Source: JAUVKA01 sp964465145
GTDB taxonomy: Bacteria > Bacteroidota > Bacteroidia > Bacteroidales > UBA12481
Length of the DNA: 24,148 nt
Direction: 5' to 3'
NCBI GenBank assembly: GCA_964465145.1
Contig: CAYXJR010000067.1
Coordinates: 1-24,148, forward strand
Shown: piece after piece, positions 1-8,563 of the stretch
Position numbering within the stretch: position 1 is the stretch's first letter
How the letters are laid out: each line of letters begins with the position of its first letter
Made by a program: the position numbers and the translations under genes
The notes under the pieces: model-generated
What the model saw: only the letters and a program-made list of their open reading frames with translations
Told to the model about the DNA's origin: nothing
Database searches by the model: none

Positions 1-31
1 GATACCGATGTCTTCCTTTTTTATCAATTAT

Positions 32-60
32 CAACTAACTTTTTGCTAGAAGAGCCTGAA
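32..60 (+). repeat. Copy of the 28-29 bp repeat found at the end of the 9956-10218 element
   Basis: This stretch matches 10190-10218 with one clear mismatch over about 28 bases (A versus C just before GCCTGA), in the same orientation. A diverged inverted copy is at 9956-9984. The core reads CAACTAAC, a T run, then GCTAGAAG. Sequence on either side of the two direct copies is not similar, so only the end is shared. It sits about 30 bp upstream of the first gene, just as the other copy sits about 100 bp upstream of the cytidylyltransferase gene. It may be a terminal repeat of a small mobile element, or less likely a regulatory site. The identity was read by eye and is solid; the function is not known. 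Confidence 0.7.
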
Positions 61-89
61 TTATATAATATGTTTTACAACAGTAATGA

Positions 90-1211
90 ATGAAAAAAAG
101 TATATTGTTATGCGTTGAACAAGAACTATCATATGCCAATGCACCCGGCTCTCGTATGTTAATGTTCTACAAGTATTTAAAACCGCATTTTTTTAAAATG
201 AAATTGTTTGGGTTTAAGGCAGAAATAGTTATTGTTGACGAAAATATAGTATGCATTGAAAAAAAAACATTGTTTTCAAGATTTAAATTAGTTGCAAAGA
301 TTTGTTTGCATCTTCTTAATACAAATTATAATTGTATTATTGTTAGAGGATATTTTTGTGGGGCTTATTTATGCTTGTTTAGAATGTTTACTTTTAAACG
401 GTTTTTAATATTATATGATTTTCATGGTTATGCCTCCCACGAAAGTAATATTTGTAAAAAATACATTCTTTCTAAAATTATTTACATACATGAAATAATA
501 TGTGAATATTTATCTGATTTTATTATAACTCAGAATAAAGGTAGAGCACATATTTTAAAAAGTAAAGACCGTGATAATATAATAATTATTCCCAATGGTA
601 TAGATGAAGATTATGTCATTAATAATTCTGAAATAAATGTAGTTAAATCAAAAGATGAAGTGTGGATAATAGCGGTTGGGAATTGGGGTCCTAGAAACAA
701 TTTATTTCCTATAATAAAAGCTTTAGAATTTTTGCCTGATATTTATAAATTGATTGTAATAGGCAGCAAATGTTCGCAATATAAACATTATGTTAATATT
801 CATGAATTAAATGGCAAAGTTTTATTTTTAGGTAATCTATCAAACGAAGATACTAAAACATATTTAATGAACTCAAACATTGCTGTTGTACCATATTCTG
901 AAAATGTTTTATTTTCGAAAATTAAAGGAGCCTGGTCATCACGGAAAATATTTGAATATATGGCTGCTCAATTACCAATCTTGATTACTGATGTACCTGG
1001 TGTTGAATCTTTCATGGAGAGCAACTTTAATTGCCTTAAGTATGATTATAGCTCTTCTCAGGATATCACAAGTAAAATTATACGCTTATCATTTGATACC
1101 AATTTAAGAAATAGTATTATCGAAAATAATAATTCTTTGCTGCCCGAATATTATTGGAATAATATTATTTGCAAATCCGATCTTTTAAATATAATAAATA
1201 GAAGTTATTGA
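90..1211 (+). CDS. Glycosyltransferase family 4 (GT-B) protein
   Basis: This 373-residue protein looks like a cytoplasmic retaining glycosyltransferase that would add one sugar to the lipid-linked repeat unit. The N-terminus is typical of GT4 acceptor domains (APGSRM near residues 18-23, in place of a glycine-rich loop). A linker motif IPNGID lies near residues 166-171. The C-terminal half has the GT4 donor-site pattern: a conserved Lys/Glu segment ending KIFEYMAAQLPILITDVPG, where the Glu of FEYMA is the usual nucleotide-sugar ribose contact. Donor and acceptor cannot be told. The start is the ATG at 90; no strong Shine-Dalgarno is visible. The gene is much more AT-rich than the dideoxyhexose genes downstream, suggesting a separate origin. 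It is followed by a 162 bp gap and then the flippase gene. Confidence 0.85.
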   Translation: MKKSILLCVEQELSYANAPGSRMLMFYKYLKPHFFKMKLFGFKAEIVIVDENIVCIEKKTLFSRFKLVAKICLHLLNTNYNCIIVRGYFCGAYLCLFRMFTFKRFLILYDFHGYASHESNICKKYILSKIIYIHEIICEYLSDFIITQNKGRAHILKSKDRDNIIIIPNGIDEDYVINNSEINVVKSKDEVWIIAVGNWGPRNNLFPIIKALEFLPDIYKLIVIGSKCSQYKHYVNIHELNGKVLFLGNLSNEDTKTYLMNSNIAVVPYSENVLFSKIKGAWSSRKIFEYMAAQLPILITDVPGVESFMESNFNCLKYDYSSSQDITSKIIRLSFDTNLRNSIIENNNSLLPEYYWNNIICKSDLLNIINRSY

Positions 1212-1373
1212 CAGTTTAATGTGTGAAGTTGGCAACTGAGCAATAAATTTATGACTTGAAGTAGAAAAAACTATTTAGCCCATATTCTTCGAAAATTGTT
1301 GCTCTCAATAATGCTATTTTACAGATGTCATCTGAATTTATACATGTAATACCTTTATGCTAATATATTAATT

Positions 1374-2825
1374 ATGTCACTTAAACATAAAACCATATCC
1401 GGTCTATTCTGGAGTTTTATAGATAATTTTGCCAAGCTTGGTATTTCTTTTGTTGTTGGTATCATATTAGCCCGACTGCTTACTCCGCGTGAATTTGGTC
1501 TGATAGGTATGATAACCATTTTTATTGCCGTTTCACAATCATTTATTGACAGTGGATTTACCCAGGCTCTTATTAGAAAACAAAATTGCACCCAAACTGA
1601 CTATTCAACTGTTTTTTTCTTTAATCTCCTTACCAGTATAGTATTTTACCTTTTGTTATTCTTTTCTGCGAAAACTATAAGTAATTTTTTTGATGAGCCA
1701 AAATTAATATTATTAGTACAAATTTTAAGCGTTGGGTTAATTATTAACTCCTTCACTATTGTACAAAGAGCTAAATTAACAAAACGAATTGATTTCAAAC
1801 TTCAGACAAAAATATCGGTTGTTTCTTCCATTGGCTCTGGTATTATCGGCATTGCCATGGCTTATAAAGGATTTGGTGTCTGGAGCCTGGTTGCTAAAAC
1901 GATCGCAGACTATATTTTTAATGCTGTTTTGCTCTGGTTTTGGAATAAATGGATCCCCTCTTTTGTATTTAGTTTTCATTCTTTAAGGGATATGTTTTCT
2001 TTTGGTTCAAAATTATTAGTTAGCGGGTTAATTAATACCATCTATAAAAATATTTATTTGTTGATAATTGGAAAATATTTTTCGGCAACCGAACTGGGTT
2101 ATTACACACGAGCGAATCAATTTAAAATACTTCCTTCTCAAAATATAACGCTTGTGATTCAACAAGTTAGCTATCCAGTGCTTTCTACCATCCAGAATGA
2201 TATACCAAGATTGCGTTCTTTGTTTGAAAAACTCATTAAAAGCACAATGCTGATTACATTTGTTTTAATGATAGGAATGGCGGCTGTTGCAAAGCCAATG
2301 GTACTTACACTAATTGGGGAGAAGTGGCTGCCATCGGTTGTTTATCTGCAATTGTTATGTTTTGTTGGTATGCTTTATCCTCTACATGCTCTTAATTTGA
2401 ATATGTTAATTGTTCAAGGTCGATCGGACCTTTTCCTCCGACTTGAAATAATTAAGAAGATTTTAGCAATTCCGGTGATTATAATTGGAATATTTTTAGG
2501 AATTAAAATCATGATTATTGGAATGCTATTAAATTCAATTATTGCTTATTTTCTTAATAGTTATTGGTCAGGAAAGCATATTGGATATTCCAGCCTGCAG
2601 CAACTTAAAGATATTTTGCCTTCTTTTTTGATTGCCTTTCTTATGGGTGTTATTGTTTATAGCGCCGGGTTATTACTTTCTACTCCGGTTTATGTTACCT
2701 TAATTCTGCAGTTAATTATAGGTGCTGTAGTTGTTTTCATTGCCGCCGAAACGATAAAAATGAATGATTATCTTTATATTAAAAATATAATGCTTAACAG
2801 TATATTTAGATACAATGAGCAATAA
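1374..2825 (+). CDS. Wzx-type polysaccharide flippase (MOP superfamily)
   Basis: This 483-residue integral membrane protein very likely moves the lipid-linked oligosaccharide across the inner membrane. It begins with a segment typical of WzxC-like polysaccharide exporters (SGLFWSFIDNFAKLGISF, then ARLLTPREFGLIGM near residues 34-47), followed by about twelve to fourteen hydrophobic segments spread to the C-terminus. The length fits the family (about 420-500 residues). Its last 11 bases overlap the start of the aminotransferase gene, so the two are probably translationally coupled. Start at the ATG at 1374; the upstream sequence is AT-rich with no clear ribosome site. Its presence is the strongest sign that the locus works by the Wzx/Wzy route. 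Substrate specificity cannot be predicted from sequence. Confidence 0.9.
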   Translation: MSLKHKTISGLFWSFIDNFAKLGISFVVGIILARLLTPREFGLIGMITIFIAVSQSFIDSGFTQALIRKQNCTQTDYSTVFFFNLLTSIVFYLLLFFSAKTISNFFDEPKLILLVQILSVGLIINSFTIVQRAKLTKRIDFKLQTKISVVSSIGSGIIGIAMAYKGFGVWSLVAKTIADYIFNAVLLWFWNKWIPSFVFSFHSLRDMFSFGSKLLVSGLINTIYKNIYLLIIGKYFSATELGYYTRANQFKILPSQNITLVIQQVSYPVLSTIQNDIPRLRSLFEKLIKSTMLITFVLMIGMAAVAKPMVLTLIGEKWLPSVVYLQLLCFVGMLYPLHALNLNMLIVQGRSDLFLRLEIIKKILAIPVIIIGIFLGIKIMIIGMLLNSIIAYFLNSYWSGKHIGYSSLQQLKDILPSFLIAFLMGVIVYSAGLLLSTPVYVTLILQLIIGAVVVFIAAETIKMNDYLYIKNIMLNSIFRYNEQ

Positions 2826-3936
2826 AAAAAGAATAAATGTAACCCAACCTTTTTTGCCTGATTTACAGGAGTTTATTCCTTACCTGGAAGATATCTGGGC
2901 AAGTAAGCAACTCACTAATAATGGCAAATATCATAATTCTTTGGAAAAAGCTTTGTGTGAATATCTTGGAGTGAAATACATTTCATTGTTCGCTAATGGA
3001 ACTTTAGCTTTGGTTACTGCTTTACAGGTATTAAGAATCACTGGTGAAGTAATAACAACTCCATACAGTTTTGTTGCGACCACTCACGCATTATGGTGGA
3101 ACAATATAAACCCGGTTTTTGTTGATATTGAACCATACACCTGTAATATAGATCCAGACAAAATTGAAGCGGCTATTACACCAAAAACAACCGCGATTAT
3201 GCCGGTTCATGTGTATGGAAATCCCTGTAATGTGAAGCGGATAAAAGAAATCTCGGATGCCTATGGTTTGAAAGTTATTTATGATGCATGTCATACTTTT
3301 AATGTCAGGATTAATAATGAACCAATTTTGAATTTTGGTGATTTATCTGTTATGAGTTTTCATGCGACTAAGGTATACACTACTTTTGAGGGTGGCGCAA
3401 TTGTGTGTCATGATGAAGCTACTAAAAAACGGATTGATTATCTGAAAAACTTCGGGTTCGCAAGTGAAACTACTGTAGTGGCGCCAGGCATAAATGCCAA
3501 AATGAATGAAATTCAAGCTGCTATGGGTCTGCTACAATTGAAATATGCCGAGTCTATTATATTAAAACGCAAGATAATAAGTGAAATGTATCGTGACGCA
3601 TTAAAAGATATTGATGGGATTAACTATATTGATGAAATCACTAGTGTACGACATTGCTATTCCTATTTTCCGATATTTATTGATCAGGAAAAATATGGTA
3701 AATCTCGTGATGAGTTATATGAAATATTAAAAAATAATAATATTTATGGGCGCCGCTATTTTTACCCACTCATCAGCCAATTCCCAACCTATCGGGGTCT
3801 ACCCTCGGCCAACCCAGGCAATCTACCTGTGGCCGAAAAAGTTGCAGAACAAGTCATTTGCTTGCCGCTTTACCCGGACTTAGATGTAAAATTACTATCA
3901 TCTATTACTAATGTTCTCAGAGATAATCAGAAATAG
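2815..3936 (+). CDS. DegT/DnrJ/EryC1/StrS sugar aminotransferase (VioA/WecE-like)
   Basis: This 373-residue PLP enzyme should transaminate a nucleotide-linked 4-keto (or 3-keto) 6-deoxysugar. The PLP lysine is Lys186 in SFHATK; Asp157 in IYDACHTF is the residue expected to hold the pyridinium nitrogen, although the usual DAAHAFG has become DACHTFNV. The opening (FLPDL, IWASKQLTNNG) resembles enzymes that make dTDP-4-amino-4,6-dideoxyglucose, so a VioA-like role is favoured but not proven. The gene overlaps the flippase gene by 11 bp. The last ~190 bases (from about 3748) are visibly richer in G and C than the rest of the gene, as if the 3' end joined a different background. No gene for the dTDP-4-keto-6-deoxyglucose precursor is in the window. 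Confidence 0.88.
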   Translation: MSNKKRINVTQPFLPDLQEFIPYLEDIWASKQLTNNGKYHNSLEKALCEYLGVKYISLFANGTLALVTALQVLRITGEVITTPYSFVATTHALWWNNINPVFVDIEPYTCNIDPDKIEAAITPKTTAIMPVHVYGNPCNVKRIKEISDAYGLKVIYDACHTFNVRINNEPILNFGDLSVMSFHATKVYTTFEGGAIVCHDEATKKRIDYLKNFGFASETTVVAPGINAKMNEIQAAMGLLQLKYAESIILKRKIISEMYRDALKDIDGINYIDEITSVRHCYSYFPIFIDQEKYGKSRDELYEILKNNNIYGRRYFYPLISQFPTYRGLPSANPGNLPVAEKVAEQVICLPLYPDLDVKLLSSITNVLRDNQK

Positions 3937-3953
3937 CACAAAGGTAATAATAA

Positions 3954-5087
3954 ATGAAACATAACCAATATAATTCTGATCTTAAATTTGTTGTTGAACC
4001 AGTTGAGTTCACAATGAATACCGAGAAAGAACTTCTTCAGTACTGTCTCGGCGGAGTACTCTACATGCCAGGCACGAAAAGCATCATTGATAAAATTTTG
4101 GACAGGAATCCACCGGCTCCCTCCATGGTGATGTGTTTTGAGGATGCTATTCGGGAGAAAGACTTATATGTTGCAGAAGCAAATGTATTGGACCATCTTG
4201 ATCGTCTTTTTGAGGCAAAAAAGGCTGGCTATATCTCGTTAAATGACATTCCACTGATTTTCTTGCGCGTGCGAAATCCTGAGCAGTTTATTAGCTTTTC
4301 TTCTCGTTTAAGTCCTGATCAGTCCAGTGTGTTGACAGGCTTTGTCTTTCCAAAGTTTTATAGCAGAAATGCGCTTGATTATTTAGAGGTACTTTCATCT
4401 CTCAACAAAGATATGGACGTTCATCTGTTCTGTATGCCTATTTTGGAAGGTTCAACAATTGCTTTTCTTGAAACCAGAAACAGTGAATTGGCGGAGTTGA
4501 AAGAAAAGATGGCCTTGTATCGCGACCTAATTCTGAATATCCGGGTTGGTGGAACAGACTTTTCGTCAATATTTGGTGTGCGAAGAGATATTAATACCTC
4601 GATATACAATATTGTTGTCGTCCGCGACTGTTTGTCTGACATATTAAATTTTTTTAACCGGGATGGAGACGACTATACAGTTTCCGCGCCGGTTTGGGAA
4701 TACTTTCTAGCTTATAAACAGGATGACTTAAATGATTTACTGATGGAAGGAAATTATCATTCGCTAATGAAGCGCAATAAAATCGTCAATGAGGCCATTG
4801 ACGGATTGTTGCGTGAGATCATTTTGGACCGTGCAAACGGGTTTGTCGGGAAAACTATTATTCACCCATCTCATTTGCGGTTTGTGAACGGAATGCAGGC
4901 AGTTACAAGGGAAGAGTATGAGGATGCATTACAGGTTCTCAATACATCTGGAGGGGTCATTAAGAGCGCAAAAGGTAACAAGATGAACGAAATCAACCCG
5001 CATCGGAGCTGGGCAAAGAGAATATCAAATCGAGCAGCGGCGTATGGGGTAATTGAAGATGAAGCATCATACATCAAACTATTTTAG
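3954..5087 (+). CDS. C-C bond lyase of the HpcH/HpaI/CitE TIM-barrel superfamily (Ter-cluster type)
   Basis: This 377-residue protein resembles the TIM-barrel C-C bond lyases related to citrate lyase beta and HpcH/HpaI aldolases, and especially the branch met in tellurium-resistance (Ter) gene neighbourhoods. Motifs in order: LYMPGTKSII (residues ~37-46), MCFEDAIREKD (~60-70) with the acidic metal ligand, FLRVRNP (~103-109), GFVFPKF (~129-135), MPILEG (~161-166), IRVGGTDFSSIFG (~196-208), and GKTIIHPSHLRFVNG (~299-313), the hallmark near the C-terminus. Members make or break bonds between a 2-oxo acid or acyl unit and an aldehyde or oxo acid. The gene follows the aminotransferase by 17 bp and heads five enzymes that act on small acids. 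No Ter genes, phosphoribosyltransferase or HAD protein accompany it. Substrate unknown. Confidence 0.8.
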   Translation: MKHNQYNSDLKFVVEPVEFTMNTEKELLQYCLGGVLYMPGTKSIIDKILDRNPPAPSMVMCFEDAIREKDLYVAEANVLDHLDRLFEAKKAGYISLNDIPLIFLRVRNPEQFISFSSRLSPDQSSVLTGFVFPKFYSRNALDYLEVLSSLNKDMDVHLFCMPILEGSTIAFLETRNSELAELKEKMALYRDLILNIRVGGTDFSSIFGVRRDINTSIYNIVVVRDCLSDILNFFNRDGDDYTVSAPVWEYFLAYKQDDLNDLLMEGNYHSLMKRNKIVNEAIDGLLREIILDRANGFVGKTIIHPSHLRFVNGMQAVTREEYEDALQVLNTSGGVIKSAKGNKMNEINPHRSWAKRISNRAAAYGVIEDEASYIKLF

Positions 5088-5124
5088 TGTGAATTATCCT
5101 CAGAACGTTTTTTAGAAGAAAATA

Positions 5125-6498
5125 TTGAACAAAAATCTTACAGATAATTTTGTCAATGAGCTTTTCTGGCTGGCACAAACACGCATTCCGGATGCCGTAA
5201 GTTTGCAGGCAAGAAGGTGTCTTCTTGATTACCTTGGCGCAACTCTGGCGGGCGCAAAGATACTTGATGGGAAAGTAGGACGGTTTCTTGATTGTTTTGG
5301 GCCTACTCAAGGAAGTTCCTCTTTGATCGGTTTTGAGAGAAAAACCAGTCTCCAAAACGCGGTTTTAATGAATGGACTTTGCGCCCATGTGGCAGAGTTG
5401 GATGACGGAGACAGGGTGGGGATGATGCATCCGGGCGCCCCAGTGATTTCTGCTCTTTTGCCACTGGCGGAACAAGAGAAAATAAGCGGTGAGAAATTGC
5501 TTTTAGGTATCATTGTTGGGTATGAAGCATCGCTTAGAATTGCGGGTACTATACAGCCATCCACTAAGGTTCGCGGGTATCATGCTACAGGAACATGCGG
5601 CACGATCGGGGCGGCGATGGGAGTCGCGGTAGCTCTTGAATTTTCAAAAGCTCTGATGAAAACCGCTCTTTCTGCAGCGGCCACAAGCGCATCTGGGATT
5701 CTCAAAGTGATTCATGGAGTTTCGGAGTTGAAGCCTCTGAATTCTGGTCAAGCCGCACTGTCCGGATTGATAGCGGCATTTATTGCCCGCGCAGGGTTTA
5801 AAGGCCCTGCAGATGTTTTGGGAGGCAAGCAGGGCTTTCTTTCTGTTATGGCGGATAAGGCAGACACATTGAAATTGAATAAGTCCGCCACTGGTCACTT
5901 TGCAATTGAGAACATTTATGTGAAACCGTATGCAGCCTGCCGGCATTGCCACTCGGCTATTGACGCAGTTCTGAAAATCCGCTCCGAAAAGGCGTTGCGA
6001 AACGAAGAGGTGAAAAAAATAAAGGTAAGCACCTATAAGTGGGCTGTTGGCGGGCATGACCATACAAATATTAAGGGAGTCTCCTCCGCAAAAATGAGCA
6101 TCCCTTACAGTGTTGCGGTTGCGTATATCACGGGAAAAGCCGGACTAAATGAATTCACTCAAGAACAGATCGGAAATCCGGCTGTAATGTCTTTAACTCA
6201 GAAGGTTTTGGTAAAGCCAAATGATGCCCTTACCGCGCTTGTTCCTAATAAACGAGCGGCAATTGTTGAAATCACGGCTCAGGATGGGACTTTATATGAG
6301 GCACGTGTAGATCTGCCCAACGGGGAGCCGGAAACCCCCCTGACAGAAAGAGAGCTTTCGAATAAATTTATGTCTTTGGCCCACTTTGGAGGGGTTTCTA
6401 TCACACGTGCAGATGCAATTTTGCAATGTGTTTTGGGCGCGTCTTTAGATATTCATACGTTGATTGCGTTGTTGCAGGTTCATAACTCAGGAGAATGA
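5125..6498 (+). CDS. MmgE/PrpD-family protein (2-methylcitrate dehydratase-like)
   Basis: This 457-residue protein matches the MmgE/PrpD family, whose known members include 2-methylcitrate dehydratase, aconitate decarboxylase and iminodisuccinate epimerase. Landmarks: LDYLGATLAG near residues 29-38, a histidine- and glycine-rich stretch HPGAPVISALLPLAEQ around 101-116, GYHATGTCGTIGAA around 152-165, and KPYAACRHCHSAIDA around 271-285, which corresponds to the active-site KPY..CR..H segment of PrpD. Length is normal. No in-frame ATG lies near the N-terminus, so the TTG at 5125 is the best start, with AGAAGA upstream. The gene lies 37 bp after the lyase gene. In this setting it would dehydrate, isomerise or decarboxylate an acid made by the neighbouring lyase; the exact reaction is not inferable. 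Confidence 0.82.
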   Translation: MNKNLTDNFVNELFWLAQTRIPDAVSLQARRCLLDYLGATLAGAKILDGKVGRFLDCFGPTQGSSSLIGFERKTSLQNAVLMNGLCAHVAELDDGDRVGMMHPGAPVISALLPLAEQEKISGEKLLLGIIVGYEASLRIAGTIQPSTKVRGYHATGTCGTIGAAMGVAVALEFSKALMKTALSAAATSASGILKVIHGVSELKPLNSGQAALSGLIAAFIARAGFKGPADVLGGKQGFLSVMADKADTLKLNKSATGHFAIENIYVKPYAACRHCHSAIDAVLKIRSEKALRNEEVKKIKVSTYKWAVGGHDHTNIKGVSSAKMSIPYSVAVAYITGKAGLNEFTQEQIGNPAVMSLTQKVLVKPNDALTALVPNKRAAIVEITAQDGTLYEARVDLPNGEPETPLTERELSNKFMSLAHFGGVSITRADAILQCVLGASLDIHTLIALLQVHNSGE

Positions 6499-6502
6499 AG
6501 AA

Positions 6503-7399
6503 ATGAAAGAAACCAGAGAGTTCCTTAAAAAAATAGGAATGCCATCAGGCGATGCCTACGACTTACCATCCTCTAAAAAACACTTTTCGGATAGTGGTCA
6601 ATATCGTTTTGAGGTGCCAGGCATTCAAGGTCCCGGCACCATGAAGGCTTTGCTGAGTGAATTGGATGTGCTTGATATAGCAATTCACAGGGTTACGCAG
6701 ACCAAGGGAATCATGTTACTTTCGGACGAAGATATTCAGGATATGGTTGCGCTGGCGAAACAGTATCAGATTGAGCTGGTTCTGGCGATCGGACCGAGAG
6801 CAACATATGATACCAGCGCCTCGGTTCACACTGAAGAAGGCCAGCGCATGGGGTATCGGCTGCGCGGTCAGGAGCAAATTGTGCGGGCCATTGAAGATGT
6901 GAAACGAGCAGCTGCTTTCGGTTGCCGGGCATTTTTAATTTATGATGAAGGTTGTCTGTGGGTACTGAACGAAGCTCGTAAATGCTGCGAAATCCCTGCG
7001 GATTGTAAATTTAAAATTTCTGCACATTGCGGGCATGGGAATCCCTGTTCTGCAAAAATACTGGAAAGTATAGGTGCCAATTCCATTAATCCAGTTCGTG
7101 ATATTCAGCTTCAAATGTTGGCCGCAATTCGGCAGGCCATTGACATTCCAATTGATGTGCATACGGAAAACCCAGCATCTTCGGGCGGGTTCATCCGGCA
7201 TTATGAAGTGCCGGAAATGGTTAGGGTAGCCGCGCCTATATACTTGAAGACAGGCGGGGCAGTAGCCAAAACGCACAACTGGGAAACCACCGATGCCGAC
7301 GCCAAAAAACGGGCAAAGCAAGTAATGCTAGTCAAGCGGGTAATTGATGAATATTATCCGGACGCGGTGTTCATAAAACCAAAGGCGAATTGCTGTTGA
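6503..7399 (+). CDS. Conserved TIM-barrel-like enzyme of unknown function
   Basis: I do not recognise this 298-residue protein with certainty. Alternating strand/helix segments (AIHRVTQTKGIM, IELVLAIGPRATYDTSASVH, KISAHCGHGNPCSAKIL, IPIDVHTENPASSGGF, APIYLKTGGA) suggest a TIM barrel, perhaps near U32-like or aldolase-like families. Possible ligands include the His-Cys-His cluster AHCGHGNPC (~172-180) and the VHTEN segment (~222-226). It ends in NCC. The start is chosen at ATG 6503, with AGGAG at 6489-6493 nine bases upstream, four bases after the MmgE/PrpD stop. A longer reading from 6464 lacks such support and would overlap the upstream gene. The tight spacing makes it part of the same operon and so probably of the same organic-acid pathway. 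Confidence 0.7.
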   Translation: MKETREFLKKIGMPSGDAYDLPSSKKHFSDSGQYRFEVPGIQGPGTMKALLSELDVLDIAIHRVTQTKGIMLLSDEDIQDMVALAKQYQIELVLAIGPRATYDTSASVHTEEGQRMGYRLRGQEQIVRAIEDVKRAAAFGCRAFLIYDEGCLWVLNEARKCCEIPADCKFKISAHCGHGNPCSAKILESIGANSINPVRDIQLQMLAAIRQAIDIPIDVHTENPASSGGFIRHYEVPEMVRVAAPIYLKTGGAVAKTHNWETTDADAKKRAKQVMLVKRVIDEYYPDAVFIKPKANCC

Positions 7400-7510
7400 A
7401 CATCAACGAGTATGGGGAACGAACAAAGATAGAAGCCGTCACATGTTTGCTGTGAAAAATGTTATAGAGATTGCAATCGAAGCCACATAAAAATAAAACG
7501 AATTAAAACC

Positions 7511-8536
7511 ATGCCCTTAATATCTATTAACGAACTTCAATCTAAATCTTTACTGATTCTAACTGGTTACGGTGTGCCAGAAGAAGATGCTCAAATTATT
7601 GTTGATTCGATTCTCTATGCTCATTTGCGAGGCCGAGGTACTCATGGACTTGCGCGACTTCCTATTTACATCCGAAAGATTAAAGCGGGTTTGCTTGATC
7701 CCAAGACTCCTTTTGAGATGGTAAAGGATGAAGTCGGGATAAAAGTTTTTGATGCGGGAAATGGGTTTGGACAAGTCGCCGCCATCCGTGGCATGAGGTG
7801 TGCAATGGAAATGGCCGGGAAAATCGGCGTTTCAGTGGTTGGAATTCGCCATTCCAACAGCTTTGGAACCGCCGGATTTATAAGCGAAGAAGCACTAAAA
7901 AAGAATATGATTGGAATCGTTTTTAGCAATTCTTCCCCCGCTATCGCACCTTTTGGGGGGAGTAAACCCATTTTTGGCACCAATCCACTGGCTTTTGCTT
8001 TTCCTCCAGCGGACGGATATACACCCATTGTGCTAGATATGGCAACATCAGTTGCAGCTAGAGGTAAGGTTCGACTGGCAGAAAAAACAGGTGCGAAAAT
8101 TCCATTCGGATGGGCTTTGAATGCTGATGGTCACCCTACTGATGACCCTTATGAGGCTTTGAAAGGAACCATGTTGCCTATCGGCGGGCCGAAAGGGTAT
8201 GGCCTTTCTTTGGTGATTGACCTTTTAGCTGGAATGATTACAGGAGCTGCATTTGGAGGTGCTGTGAAGCCTTTGAACCATCCTGATGAAAAATCGAATT
8301 ATGGGCACTTTTTATTCGCTATCGATGTCGAAAAGTTTTTACCGATGGATCAATATAAAGAAAATTTGAAAACGCTGATTCAAAATACGAAACGGAGTGG
8401 AGAAGAGGGGGCAGTTCTGCTTCCCGGTGAGCCCGAAATATTATGTATGAAATCCCAAGGGGAGAAAATACCTTTAAGTGAGAAGGTATTGAGTGATGTT
8501 CATGATTTGTTGGCAAGCCTTGGCATTAAAATTTAG
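7511..8536 (+). CDS. Ldh_2-family malate/L-lactate/sulfolactate-type dehydrogenase
   Basis: This 341-residue NAD(P)-dependent oxidoreductase belongs to the malate/L-lactate/sulfolactate dehydrogenase family (not the Rossmann LDH/MDH type), which interconverts 2-oxo and 2-hydroxy acids or reduces cyclic imino acids. The catalytic histidine is His45 in RGRGTHGLARLP, with Arg49 nearby for the carboxylate. Further family segments are RHSNSFGTAGF (~117-127), FGTNPLAFAFP (~155-165), DMATSVAARGK (~176-186), GPKGYGLSLVIDLLAG (~234-249) and NYGHFLFAIDV (~263-273). Length is normal. It follows a 111 bp gap with only a weak ribosome site, but lies in line with the acid-pathway genes. A plausible job is reduction of the 2-oxo group of a lyase product to a 2-hydroxy acid; the direction is inferred. 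Confidence 0.87.
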   Translation: MPLISINELQSKSLLILTGYGVPEEDAQIIVDSILYAHLRGRGTHGLARLPIYIRKIKAGLLDPKTPFEMVKDEVGIKVFDAGNGFGQVAAIRGMRCAMEMAGKIGVSVVGIRHSNSFGTAGFISEEALKKNMIGIVFSNSSPAIAPFGGSKPIFGTNPLAFAFPPADGYTPIVLDMATSVAARGKVRLAEKTGAKIPFGWALNADGHPTDDPYEALKGTMLPIGGPKGYGLSLVIDLLAGMITGAAFGGAVKPLNHPDEKSNYGHFLFAIDVEKFLPMDQYKENLKTLIQNTKRSGEEGAVLLPGEPEILCMKSQGEKIPLSEKVLSDVHDLLASLGIKI

Positions 8537-8563
8537 ACAGAATGATAAACAAGAGTTTTAAGT

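Noticed and set aside
1..89. JUMPstart/ops element upstream of the first gene
   Set aside because: No GGCGGTAG-type ops core was found here or in the other long gaps.
5644..6063. Long antisense frame (139 codons) under the MmgE/PrpD gene
   Set aside because: It is opposite a clearly conserved gene, with a composition that reflects the complementary codons and no ribosome site.
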